From the NCBI RefSeq assembly GCF_001611795.1, contig NZ_CP015098.1, positions 2,542,001-2,606,000 of the forward strand: 64,000 bases of DNA, in the 5' to 3' direction. Source of the DNA: Streptomyces qaidamensis (GTDB taxonomy: Bacteria > Actinomycetota > Actinomycetes > Streptomycetales > Streptomycetaceae). A program made the translations under genes and the position numbers. Shown here one piece after another: positions 16,633 through 24,561 of the stretch (positions are counted from its first letter, which is position 1; every line of letters starts with the position of its first letter). Below the pieces are notes generated by a model. That model was not told the origin of the DNA. It did no database searches and worked only from the letters and a program-made list of their open reading frames with translations.

Positions 16633-17232
16633 GTGTTCCGTAGCCGTGCGAAGGATGAGAAGGCCCAGGACGCCGCCAAGGCGCCGGTGACCGACTCCAG
16701 TCAGCCCCGTCACCCCGAGGCCCCCAAGGGCCGCCCCACGCCCAAGCGCAGCTCTGCCCAGTCGCAGCGCCGCAGCGTGGCCAACACGTCGATGACGCGC
16801 AAGGAGGCCGCCAAGCGGCAGCGTGAGGAGCGCCGCAGCGCGCTGGAGCGGCAGCGCCAGGCGCTGGCCAGCGGTGACGAGCGCTACCTGCCCGCCCGTG
16901 ACAAGGGGCCGGTCCGCCGGTTCGCGCGTGACTTCATCGACTCCCGGTTCAACATCGCGGAGTTCTTCCTGCCGATGGCCGTGGTCATCCTCGTGCTGAG
17001 CATGGTGCGGGTGGCGGCGCTGCAGAACATCGCGCTGCTGCTGTGGCTCGTGGTGATCGTGCTGATCGTGCTCGACTCGTTCGTCACGGGCTTCCGTCTG
17101 AAGAAGCAGCTGGCCGAGCGTTTCGCGGGTGAGAACAAGCGCGGCGCCGTCGCCTACGCCCTGATGCGCTCTCTCCAGATGCGCCGGCTCCGGCTGCCGA
17201 AGCCGCAGGTCAAGCGCGGAGAACGGCCCTGA
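16633..17232 (+). CDS. DUF3043 membrane protein
   Basis: 199 aa. The family signature is clear: FRSRAKDEK at the N-terminus, PEAPKGRPTPKRSSAQSQRR, MTRKEAAKRQREERR, then DKGPVRRFARDFIDSRFNIAE leading into two membrane helices (about 110-155) and a basic cytoplasmic tail. The N-terminal third is highly charged and probably disordered. GTG 16633 is chosen because it gives the family N-terminus; the long in-frame extension upstream is non-coding. There is no good ribosome site, while TACCCT at 16619-16624 would suit a leaderless mRNA. The function of DUF3043 is not known to me. Confidence 0.85.
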   Translation: MFRSRAKDEKAQDAAKAPVTDSSQPRHPEAPKGRPTPKRSSAQSQRRSVANTSMTRKEAAKRQREERRSALERQRQALASGDERYLPARDKGPVRRFARDFIDSRFNIAEFFLPMAVVILVLSMVRVAALQNIALLLWLVVIVLIVLDSFVTGFRLKKQLAERFAGENKRGAVAYALMRSLQMRRLRLPKPQVKRGERP

Positions 17233-18017
17233 CCACGACGCCGTTCTCCGGGGGTGCGGCGGATGCCTGGCTGGACAGGCTGGGCGGGCTGCGCGATGTC
17301 GTCCGGCAGGAGCTGGTGGCCCGCCAGCTGGACGAGCAGATAGTGGCCAGGTTCCCGGTCGGGAAGCGGCTGCGGGTGCTCGACGTGGGGATGGGCCAGG
17401 GCACGCAGGCGCTGCGGCTGGCCCGGGCCGGGCACCAGGTGACCGGTCTGGAGCAGGACGCGACGATGGTCGCCGTGGCCCGGGAGTCCCTCGCCGGGGA
17501 ACCGGAGGGCATCCGGGAGCGGATGCGGATCATCGAGGGCGACGGCCGGGACACCGGTGTGCACTTCCTGCCGGGCAGTTTCGACGTGGTGCTGTGCCAC
17601 GGCGTCCTGATGTACGTCGAGGAGCCCGACCCGCTGCTGGCGGGTCTCGCCCGGATGCTGGCGCACGGCGGGCTGCTGTCGCTGCTCGTGCGCAACGGCG
17701 ACGCGCTCGCGATCCGGCCGGGCCTGTCCGGTGACTGGTCCGGGGCGCTGGCGGCCTTCGACACGACCGCCTACCGCAACCGGCTGGGCCTCGACGTGCG
17801 GGCCGACCGGCTGAAGGACCTGACGTCGACGCTCGCGGGGATCGGGGCGCCGCTGCACGCCTGGTACGGGGTTCGGGTGTTCACCGACACGGCGGCGGAC
17901 GGCGCGGAGGTCCCGGCCGACGCGGAGACGCTGCTCGCGGTGGAGGAGAAGGCCGGGCGGACGGATCCGTACCGCGGGGTGGCGGCGCTGCTGCATCTGT
18001 GCGGCGTGCGCGGCTGA
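17229..18017 (+). CDS. Class I SAM-dependent methyltransferase, probable CTG start
   Basis: 262 aa if it begins at CTG 17229. The Rossmann methyltransferase motif I is LRVLDVGMGQGTQALRLA, the acidic end of strand 2 is VTGLEQD, and motif IV is FDVVLCHGVLMYV. The substrate is unknown. There is no in-frame ATG, GTG or TTG near the true N-terminus. CTG 17229 overlaps the DUF3043 stop (C-TGA) and has GGAGAA (17218-17223) at a 5-nt spacing. Starting at the next standard codon, GTG 17316, would lose 29 well-conserved-looking residues (TTTPFSGGAADAWLDRLGG and on). It is translationally coupled to the DUF3043 gene. Confidence 0.8.
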   Translation: MTTTPFSGGAADAWLDRLGGLRDVVRQELVARQLDEQIVARFPVGKRLRVLDVGMGQGTQALRLARAGHQVTGLEQDATMVAVARESLAGEPEGIRERMRIIEGDGRDTGVHFLPGSFDVVLCHGVLMYVEEPDPLLAGLARMLAHGGLLSLLVRNGDALAIRPGLSGDWSGALAAFDTTAYRNRLGLDVRADRLKDLTSTLAGIGAPLHAWYGVRVFTDTAADGAEVPADAETLLAVEEKAGRTDPYRGVAALLHLCGVRG

Positions 18018-18029
18018 CATCCCGCGAGG

Positions 18030-18056
18030 GGGGCGAGGGCCGTCGGCCCCCGCCCC
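18030..18056. terminator. Terminator hairpin between convergent genes
   Basis: 12-bp arms GGGGCGAGGGCC (18030-18041) and GGCCCCCGCCCC (18045-18056), one mismatch, 3-nt loop GTC. Confidence 0.7.
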
Positions 18057-18060
18057 TGGC

Positions 18061-18273
18061 TCACGCCTCGGCCGCGTGCAGACTCATCGGCCCGTAGATC
18101 TCCGTGGCGTCCTCGAACAGCCGGACCTGATCGGCACCGCCCTCCTGGAGGGCTTTCCAGTGCTCCCCGATCCAGGACTCGGCGTCCCCCTGGGTGGGGA
18201 ACTCCTCCGGCGGCACCGCGGGCTGGACCTCCGTCCCGTCGGTCTTCTCGAACCGCCACGTCCATGCCGCCAT
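18061..18273 (-). CDS. Small acidic protein of unknown function
   Basis: 70 aa, starting MAAWTWRFEKTDGTEVQPAV and rich in Trp and acidic residues. No recognised catalytic motif; I have the impression that near-identical small proteins are common in Streptomyces. ATG 18273 has GGGAGG at 5 nt, which settles the start over the long upstream extension. Soluble, probably cytoplasmic. Confidence 0.75.
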   Translation of the reverse strand: MAAWTWRFEKTDGTEVQPAVPPEEFPTQGDAESWIGEHWKALQEGGADQVRLFEDATEIYGPMSLHAAEA

Positions 18274-18425
18274 GTACGCCTCCCATGTGTGTGAGCACAC
18301 TGCACAGCGAGAGCCGGATCTTGGTCCGGCTCCCTCTGAGAGCGTAAGCGCTCCGCTGGGTGGGGCGTTATAGGCCTTGCGGGAGTACGCGTGATCGGGC
18401 GTGTGCGGGTCGTGGTGGGCTGGTC

Positions 18426-18445
18426 GCGCGGTTCCCCGCGCCCCT
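18426..18445 (+). repeat. Dispersed repeat family 1, copy 3
   Basis: GCGCGGTTCCCCGCGCCCCT, one mismatch from the exact copies, after the lead TGCGGGTCGTGGTGGGCTGG and before TCGGGGGCG. It lies about 50 bp before the cobU-fusion start. Confidence 0.75.
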
Positions 18446-18497
18446 TCGGGGGCGTCTCCATCACGCATGTTCCATGCTCACGGGTGAGAATCGGGGC

Positions 18498-19697
18498 GTG
18501 GAACTCACTCTGCTCGGCACCGGCGCCCCCGCGGGCCTCCCCCGCCCCGACTGTCCCTGCGCGGCCTGTGCGGCCGCCCTCGGCCCCGACGCGCGGGCTG
18601 CCACCGCGCTGCTCCTGGACGGGGCGCTGCTGCTCGACCTGACGCCGGGCGCGGCGTTCGCGGCGGCGCGGGCGGGCCGTTCCCTGACCGGCGTCCGGCA
18701 GGTGCTGCTGTCGCATCCGCACGACGGGCCGGCGGTCGAGGTGCCCGCGGGGCTGCCGCAGCCCGGACGGGTGCCGGACGGGCGGGAGTTGACGCTGCTG
18801 ACGGGGCACCGGGTGCGGGCGGTGGCGCTGGACGCGCCGGGCACGGGGTACGCGGTGACCGGGCCGGAGGGGCAGCGGCTGCTGTATCTGCCGCCGGGCG
18901 GGGCGCCGGCGGGCCTGGAGGGGCCGGACGAGTCGTACGACATGGTGCTGGCGGACGTCGTGGGGCGGCCGGACGCGCTGGCGAAGCTGCGGGCGGTGGG
19001 GTCGGTCGGGCCGACGACCGATGTGGTCGCCGTCCACCTGGACCACGACGTGCCGCCGGGACCGGAGCTGGGGCGGCGGCTCGCGGCGGCCGGGGCCCGG
19101 GCCGTGCCGGACGGGGTGACGCTGGTGGTGGGGGCGTACGAGGACGTGCCGGACGTGCCGCGGCGGACGCTGGTACTGGGCGGGGCGCGGTCGGGCAAGT
19201 CGGTGGAGGCCGAGCGGAGGCTGGAGGCCTTTCCGGACGTGCTGTACGTGGCCACGGGCGGGTCGCGCAACGGCGACACGGAGTGGTCCTCGCGGGTCTC
19301 GGCCCACCGGGAGCGGCGGCCGGGGTCGTGGCAGACGGTCGAGACCTGCGACCTGGTGCCGTTGCTGGAGGCGGAGGGGCCGCCCCTGCTCGTCGACTGT
19401 CTGTCGCTGTGGCTGACCGACGCGATGGACGCCGCCGGGGCGTGGGACGACGCGGTGTGGGCGGAGCGGGGCGAGAAGGTGCTGCGGGAGCGGGTGCGGG
19501 AGCTCACGGAGGCGGTGCGGGTCACCCGGCGGACCGTGGTCGCCGTGTCGAACGAAGTGGGGTCGGGGATCGTGCCGTCGACGGCGTCGGGGCGGCGCTA
19601 CCGGGACGAACTCGGTCGGCTGAACGCGGGGTTCGCGCACGAGTGCGAGCACGTGCTGCTGGTGGTGGCGGGGCAGGCCGTGGTGCTGCGGGGCTGA
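18498..19697 (+). CDS. cobU: Adenosylcobinamide kinase/guanylyltransferase (CobU) fused to an N-terminal MBL-fold-like domain
   Basis: 399 aa. The C-terminal half (about 222-399) is CobU, which phosphorylates adenosylcobinamide and converts it to adenosylcobinamide-GDP. It has P-loop LVLGGARSGKS, VLYVATGG, the guanylylation-region SAHRERRPGSW, LVDCLSLWLTD and VSNEVGSGIVPS. The N-terminal half resembles PhnP-like metallo-beta-lactamase proteins: TLLGTGAPAGLPRPDCPCAAC with a Cys cluster. Its metal motif is degenerate (LSHPHDGP, not HxHxDH), so hydrolase activity is doubtful. GTG 18498 fits the first strand; ATG 18474 in frame adds eight residues and cannot be excluded. Related genes cobT and cobS follow within 5 kb. 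Confidence 0.87.
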   Translation: MELTLLGTGAPAGLPRPDCPCAACAAALGPDARAATALLLDGALLLDLTPGAAFAAARAGRSLTGVRQVLLSHPHDGPAVEVPAGLPQPGRVPDGRELTLLTGHRVRAVALDAPGTGYAVTGPEGQRLLYLPPGGAPAGLEGPDESYDMVLADVVGRPDALAKLRAVGSVGPTTDVVAVHLDHDVPPGPELGRRLAAAGARAVPDGVTLVVGAYEDVPDVPRRTLVLGGARSGKSVEAERRLEAFPDVLYVATGGSRNGDTEWSSRVSAHRERRPGSWQTVETCDLVPLLEAEGPPLLVDCLSLWLTDAMDAAGAWDDAVWAERGEKVLRERVRELTEAVRVTRRTVVAVSNEVGSGIVPSTASGRRYRDELGRLNAGFAHECEHVLLVVAGQAVVLRG

Positions 19698-19725
19698 CAG
19701 CGCCGTGCGGCTGCCCCGCCACCGG

Positions 19726-20772
19726 TTACGGAGCTTTGCGGGCGATCACCCGGTACGTGTTGGCGAAGCGCGTGCGGCGGGCGACCGGGGCGATGAGGTG
19801 GTCGGCCAGCGCGGCCACGGCCACCAGGGGCAGCCCGGCGCGGAGCAGGGCGGTTCGGGCGTGCCGCCGGCCGGGGGGCGGCGGGATGGCCCGCCAGGGG
19901 GTGTCGGGGGCCGGCAGGGCGTGCGAGAGGGCCAGGGACGTGGCGCCCGCGAGGTCGTGGGGGACGTGGACCGGGCGGTGGTCGAGCGTCAGGATCGCGC
20001 AGCCGGCCGACTCCAGTTCCGCGCGGACGTTCTGCGGGGGCAGGAGATGGAGGTGGCGCGGCTGGTCGTAGGGGAGCCACCAGCGGCCCAGCAGGGCCGC
20101 GAAGACGCTGCGGGGGCTGAGCGTCTCGATGAGCAGGTGGCCGCCCGGGCGCAGGACGGCGAGGGCGGCCCGGAGTTCCGCCCGGGGGTCCGGGGTGCCC
20201 TCCAGGTGGTGGAGCATGCTGACCACGTCGTAGCGGGCGCGCAGGGGGCCGGCGATCGCGGGGTCCGTCAGTCGGCCGACGTGGGCCTCTTCGACGCGGT
20301 CGGCCGTGCGGGCGCGGACCACGCGCGGGGTGGGGTCCAGGCCGTCGAAGGCGGTGTACGGGAAGAACTGCCGGGCCGTGGCGGGGAAGCGGGCGTGGCC
20401 CGTCCCGACGTCGAGCCAGCTCTCCGGTTCGCCGCAGCGCAGCATGGCGCGCGCTGCCGAGCGGTGGCGGCGCGGGCTGCCGCGCAGGGCGAGGAGGCCG
20501 TCGCTCGCCGGGTCCCTGGGCGCACCGCGCGCGGTCCGGTGGTAGAGGGCCAGGCCCTCCAGGGTGAGGCGGGGGTTCTGGAAGGTGTGGCCGCAGTCCC
20601 GGCAGGCGTCGACGGTGAAGCCACCCGGCTTGTACTGCCGCAGGTCGCCGCTGCGCAGTCGGTTCCGCAGCCGGTCGGAGCCGCACCAGGGGCAGTCCTC
20701 CCGGCGCGGTTCGTGGACCCGTGCGGTCGTCTGGGGGGCGGGGGGTGCTGAGGAGGCGGGATGTGCGGGCAT
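19726..20772 (-). CDS. Methyltransferase with N-terminal zinc ribbon
   Basis: 348 aa. The N-terminus carries two CxxC pairs (DCPWCGS and DACRDCGH), a zinc-ribbon-like element. A class I SAM-methyltransferase core follows: WLDVGTGHARFPATAR, DGLDPTPRVV, YDVVSMLHHLEG and LRPGGHLLIETLSP. The His-rich RHLHLLPP after the core is typical of the Methyltransf_23 group. The C-terminus has a hydrophobic stretch that may associate with membrane. Substrate unknown. ATG 20772 has GGGAG at 7 nt; the upstream in-frame extension is rejected. It ends convergent with the cobU fusion, 28 nt away. Confidence 0.82.
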   Translation of the reverse strand: MPAHPASSAPPAPQTTARVHEPRREDCPWCGSDRLRNRLRSGDLRQYKPGGFTVDACRDCGHTFQNPRLTLEGLALYHRTARGAPRDPASDGLLALRGSPRRHRSAARAMLRCGEPESWLDVGTGHARFPATARQFFPYTAFDGLDPTPRVVRARTADRVEEAHVGRLTDPAIAGPLRARYDVVSMLHHLEGTPDPRAELRAALAVLRPGGHLLIETLSPRSVFAALLGRWWLPYDQPRHLHLLPPQNVRAELESAGCAILTLDHRPVHVPHDLAGATSLALSHALPAPDTPWRAIPPPPGRRHARTALLRAGLPLVAVAALADHLIAPVARRTRFANTYRVIARKAP

Positions 20773-20894
20773 GGGCGGCTCCCGGGGGCGACGGCGTACG
20801 GGAAGGACGTACGGCGGGGACGTCGCACGCGCCACGTACGACAATCCGCTGCAAAACGGAACGTATGGGATGACGATCTTGGGTGCAACGACGT

Positions 20895-20949
20895 CGCCGT
20901 GACGGAGTGGTCATGTGGCGCCGTGACGGAGTGGTCATGTGGCGCCGTG
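20895..20949 (+). repeat. 24-bp tandem direct repeat before cobT
   Basis: Two exact, adjacent copies of a 24-bp unit (20895-20918 and 20919-20942; unit begins CGCCGTGACGGAGTGG) and a 7-nt third start (CGCCGTG, 20943-20949). It ends 31 bp before the cobT ATG, in the divergent promoter region shared with the methyltransferase gene. Confidence 0.9.
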
Positions 20950-20980
20950 CTGTTCGACCGGGGCCGGTACTGTTCGGCGA

Positions 20981-22099
20981 ATGAGCTCGCTTAATCTCGA
21001 CGACTTCACCGATCTGATCGAGCGTCCGGACGGCGGGATCCGCCGTGACGCCGAGGCGCGCCGGGAGCGACAGATCGTGCCGCCCGGATCGCTGGGCCGC
21101 CTCGACGAACTGGGTGAGTGGCTGGCGGCGGCGCAGTCGGCCGTGCCGGTGCGGCCGGTCGAACGGCCGCGGGTGGTGCTCTTCGCCGGTGACCACGGCA
21201 TCGCCGAGCTCGGCGTCTCGGCCCGTCCGGCGGGCGGCGCCGGGGAGTTGGTGCGCGAGGTGCTGGAGGGCGGCCGGCCCGTGTCGGTGCTGGCCCGGCG
21301 GCTGGGCGTGCCGGTGCGGATCGTCGACATGGCCCTGGACTGCGACCCCGAGACGCTGCCCGAGGACGTCGTACGGCACCGGGTGCGGCGCGGCAGCGGG
21401 CGGATCGACATCGAGGACGCGCTGACCCCGGAGGAGGCCGAGGCGGCGTTCCGGGCGGGGATCGCGGTGGCCGACGAGGAGGCCGACTCGGGCACGGACC
21501 TCGTGGTGCTCGGCGATGTGAGCGTCGGCGGGACCACGGCCGCGAGCGTGCTGGTCGCGGCGTTGTGCGGGGTCGACGCGTCGGTCGTCACCGGGCGCGG
21601 CGGGCTGGCCATCGACGACCTGGCGTGGATGCGCAAGTGCGCGGCGATCCGCGACGCGCTGCGCCGGGCCCGGCCGGTGCTCGGGGACCAGTTGCAGCTG
21701 CTGGCGGCGGTGGGCGGGGCCGACCTCGCCGCGATGACGGGCTTCCTGCTGCAGAGCGCCGTGCGCAAGCTGCCGGTGGTGCTCGACGGGGTCGTGACGG
21801 CCGCGTGCGCGCTGGTCGGGCAGCGGATCGCGTTCCGGGCGCCGGACTGGTGGCTGGCCGCGCACGACAGCGGGGAACCCGGGCAGGCGAAGGCGCTGGA
21901 CCGGATGGCCCTGGAGCCGCTGCTGGCCCACGGGGTGACCGTCGGGGAGGGTGCGGGTGGCCTGCTGGCGCTGCCGCTCGTGCAGGCCTCGGCCGCGCTG
22001 GCGGCGGAGCTGCCCGAGAAGCCGAAGGAGTCCGAGGAGCCGGCCGAGCCGGAGGCGGCGGAGTCGGCGGAGTCGGCGGAGTCGCCCACCGGGCAGTAG
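20981..22099 (+). CDS. cobT: Nicotinate-nucleotide--dimethylbenzimidazole phosphoribosyltransferase
   Basis: 372 aa. CobT makes alpha-ribazole phosphate, the lower-ligand precursor of cobalamin. Motifs include PPGSLGRLDELGEWLA, VLFAGDHGIAELGVSA, LGDVSVGGTTAAS and, near the C-terminus, the catalytic-Glu region GVTVGEGAGGLLAL. The last about 27 residues are an Ala/Glu/Ser tail (EAAESAESAESPTGQ), outside the enzyme fold. ATG 20981 is the first start giving the family N-terminus. No B12 riboswitch is visible upstream. Confidence 0.93.
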   Translation: MSSLNLDDFTDLIERPDGGIRRDAEARRERQIVPPGSLGRLDELGEWLAAAQSAVPVRPVERPRVVLFAGDHGIAELGVSARPAGGAGELVREVLEGGRPVSVLARRLGVPVRIVDMALDCDPETLPEDVVRHRVRRGSGRIDIEDALTPEEAEAAFRAGIAVADEEADSGTDLVVLGDVSVGGTTAASVLVAALCGVDASVVTGRGGLAIDDLAWMRKCAAIRDALRRARPVLGDQLQLLAAVGGADLAAMTGFLLQSAVRKLPVVLDGVVTAACALVGQRIAFRAPDWWLAAHDSGEPGQAKALDRMALEPLLAHGVTVGEGAGGLLALPLVQASAALAAELPEKPKESEEPAEPEAAESAESAESPTGQ

Positions 22100-22233
22100 C
22101 ACCCCCGAGATCCAGGTCACTCACGCCTGGCTCAACTTCGTCCCGTTCCGGTCGGTCTTGCACCGTGGTGTCGGTTTGACTGAGTCGCAGACACCCTCAG
22201 CCACCGCCGCGCACGGACGAGGACGACCGCCGG

Positions 22234-22932
22234 ATGACCACGCTCGCCCGCTGGGCCCGTGCCGAATGGGGGCGGCTGTACGCCGCGGTGCGCGGGCCGC
22301 TGGCCGAGCGGCGGTGGCGGGCCGTGCCGTTGGCCGTCACGGCCGTGTGCCTCACGGCCGTGCTGCACCTCGTGCACAGCCAGGCGTGGGGCTATCAGTT
22401 CGTGCAGGACGTCGGCGGGGTGCGGGCCGTGGACCCGTTGTGGCTGTCCCTGCTGCGGACACCGCTGTCGCTCTTCGTGCCCGCTCTGGACCTGCCTGTC
22501 TGGGGCGCGCTCGTGCAGATCCTGCTGGTGTTCGGCATCGCCGAGCTGTGCCTGGGCCGGTGGCGGACGCCGGCCGTCGCCTACGTGGCGACGCTCGCGG
22601 GCACGCTGTACGCACGCCTGGGCATCTGGCTGGGCCCGCACTCCCCGCTCGGCCTGCCCGCCTCGGACGCCTGGGTCGTGGACACCGGGCCGTCGGCGGC
22701 GGTGGTGGGGCTGGCCGTCTTTCTCGGGTGGCGCTACCGCGCGTACGTCACGGCCTCGGTGGTGATCGCGGCGATGGTGGTCGAGGTGGCGCTGAAGGAG
22801 AATCTCGCGGGCAAGGAGCACCTCGCCGCGATCATGGCGGTGCTGGTGCTGTGCGGGGTCGGCGAGTTGCGTCAGCGGCGCTCCAGGGACCGGGCCGGCT
22901 CGGAGTCGGGCGCACCGCCGATCCAGTCCTGA
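22234..22932 (+). CDS. Rhomboid-like membrane protein
   Basis: 232 aa, about six hydrophobic helices (first at about 31-48). GPSAAVVG (Ser154) resembles the GxSx active-site turn of rhomboid intramembrane proteases, and His196 in GKEHLAAI sits in a later helix as the catalytic His would. The usual second Gly of GxSG is Ala here, so activity is uncertain. ATG 22234 follows a GGACGA-type weak ribosome site. The last 61 nt overlap the convergent membrane-protein gene. Confidence 0.72.
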   Translation: MTTLARWARAEWGRLYAAVRGPLAERRWRAVPLAVTAVCLTAVLHLVHSQAWGYQFVQDVGGVRAVDPLWLSLLRTPLSLFVPALDLPVWGALVQILLVFGIAELCLGRWRTPAVAYVATLAGTLYARLGIWLGPHSPLGLPASDAWVVDTGPSAAVVGLAVFLGWRYRAYVTASVVIAAMVVEVALKENLAGKEHLAAIMAVLVLCGVGELRQRRSRDRAGSESGAPPIQS

Positions 22933-23636
22933 AAAGCGCGCCGGGGGCCCGCCCAGCGGCGGTCGTGGTGGTAGGCCCGCAGACCGGCTTTCGCACGGGC
23001 GCGGGGGCGGTTCCGGTAGAACCGCTTGGCCCACAGGGAGGTGGGGCGGGCCAGCCGTACGGCGCCGATCAGGGCGATGAGGGGGATGATCAAGCCCAGG
23101 ACGGCGATCCGGACCTTGCCCTTGAACAGGGCGATGAGGGCGAACGCGAAGTTGACGAGGACGTTGGCAAGGACGACGGCGCGGTTCTGCTGCTGGTCCT
23201 CGTCGAGGTCGTTGACGCCCAGCGGCGAGAAGCCGATCAGGAGCAGACCGACGAGGGAGGCGGTGAGGACGACCATCTCCACGCTCTTGCGGCCGTCCGG
23301 GGTCCAGTAGACGTCGGCGAGGTGCAGGACCAGGGCGAACTCGTCGAGGACGAGGCCCGCGCCGATGCCGAAGATCACCGCGGCCAGCGCCGAGCCGAAG
23401 CCGTACTGGCCGCCGGCGACCGCGCCGAAGCCGCCGATGATCGTCAGGATGACGCCGGGAACCACGTGGTGGACGTGGACACCGCCGCTGCCGCTGATAT
23501 TGCGGAAGGGGCCCTTGCCGGCCCGGATGAGACGGGTGATGCCCCGGGTGATCACGAAGGTGAGGACGAAGGAGACGAGAGCGAGAAGCAACGGCAGCTT
23601 GCCGGGTTCCATGATGTTCCGCTCGAACCATCCCAT
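22872..23636 (-). CDS. Polytopic integral membrane protein, function unknown
   Basis: 254 aa with about six helices: LLLALVSFVLTFVITRGI, then GVILTIIGGFGAV, FGIGAGLVLDEFALVLHLAD, VVLTASLVGLLLIGFSP, VVLANVLVNFAFALIALF and VLGLIIPLIALIGAV. A His-rich stretch (GGVHVHHVVPG) and the acidic LDEFALVLHLADVYW lie in or near the membrane and could bind metal or heme; this is inference. The C-terminal 50 residues are very basic. It overlaps the rhomboid-like gene by 61 nt on the opposite strand. Confidence 0.75.
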   Translation of the reverse strand: MGWFERNIMEPGKLPLLLALVSFVLTFVITRGITRLIRAGKGPFRNISGSGGVHVHHVVPGVILTIIGGFGAVAGGQYGFGSALAAVIFGIGAGLVLDEFALVLHLADVYWTPDGRKSVEMVVLTASLVGLLLIGFSPLGVNDLDEDQQQNRAVVLANVLVNFAFALIALFKGKVRIAVLGLIIPLIALIGAVRLARPTSLWAKRFYRNRPRARAKAGLRAYHHDRRWAGPRRAFQDWIGGAPDSEPARSLERR

Positions 23637-23696
23637 ACGCGAACTTTATCCTCGGCCGCAGTTCCCGCTCTCCTGACCGGCCGGTAGCCTGCGCCG

Positions 23697-24479
23697 GTGC
23701 CCGCAATCCCGCCCCTCGACGGTCTCCGCTTCGCCTTCGGCACCCTCACGGTGATCCCGGTCCGGGTGACGCGGTGGGACCGGGAGGCCGCCCGCGGCGG
23801 CATGCTGTGCGCTCCGCTGGCCGGGCTGGCGGTCGGCGCCGCCGCCGCCGGGCTCGGGCTGGTGCTCCTGTTCCTCGGCGCGGGTGCGCCGCTGGCCGCC
23901 GTGGCGACCGTCGCCGTCCCGGCCGTTCTGACCCGGGGGCTGCATCTCGACGGGCTCGCGGACACCGCCGACGGGCTGGGCAGCGGGAAGCCCGCCGAGG
24001 ACGCCCTGCGGATCATGAAGCAGTCGGACATCGGGCCCTTCGGGGTGATCGCCCTCGTCCTCACCCTGCTCGCGCAGGTCGCCGCGCTCGCCCAGGCGTA
24101 CGACGCCTCCTGGGCCCGGGGCGCGTGCGCCGCCGTCGTCTCGGCGACCCTCGCCCGGCTGGCCCTGACCCTGGCGGCCCGGGCGGGAGTGCCTGCGGCG
24201 CGGCCGGAGGGGCTGGGGGCGGCCGTCGCGGGGGTGGTGCCGCTGCGGGGGGCGGTGCTCGCCGCCGTGGCCGTCGCGGGGGCCGTGGCGGCGGCCGGTG
24301 TCTTCTTCGGGCCGTACGGCCCGGTACGCACCGTGCTCGCGGTCGCCCTCGCCCTGGCCGCCGCCGAGGCGCTGCTGCGCCACTGCACGCGCCGCTTCGG
24401 CGGGGTCACGGGGGATGTTTTCGGCGGCCTGGCGGAGACGGCGGCGACCACGGCGCTCATCGTTCTGTCACTGGGCTGA
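23697..24479 (+). CDS. cobS: Adenosylcobinamide-GDP ribazoletransferase (cobalamin synthase)
   Basis: 260 aa. CobS joins adenosylcobinamide-GDP and alpha-ribazole (phosphate) at the membrane, the last assembly step of adenosylcobalamin. The signature LTRGLHLDGLADTADGLGSG carries the Mg-binding acidic residues; MKQSDIGPFGV follows, as does RFGGVTGDVFGGLAE near the end. There are about six helices. GTG 23697 is used. With cobT and the cobU fusion it completes nucleotide-loop assembly in this region. Confidence 0.92.
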   Translation: MPAIPPLDGLRFAFGTLTVIPVRVTRWDREAARGGMLCAPLAGLAVGAAAAGLGLVLLFLGAGAPLAAVATVAVPAVLTRGLHLDGLADTADGLGSGKPAEDALRIMKQSDIGPFGVIALVLTLLAQVAALAQAYDASWARGACAAVVSATLARLALTLAARAGVPAARPEGLGAAVAGVVPLRGAVLAAVAVAGAVAAAGVFFGPYGPVRTVLAVALALAAAEALLRHCTRRFGGVTGDVFGGLAETAATTALIVLSLG

Positions 24480-24561
24480 AACGATCTTCCCGTCCCTCTC
24501 CTGCACGGGCCGCTCAGCCGCTAGCTTCCTGCCCCGACACACAAGTGATCGGGGGACGTTC

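Noticed and set aside
18498..22099. B12 riboswitch near cobU or cobT
   Set aside because: No B12-box-like sequence or room for the full element; only repeats are seen upstream.
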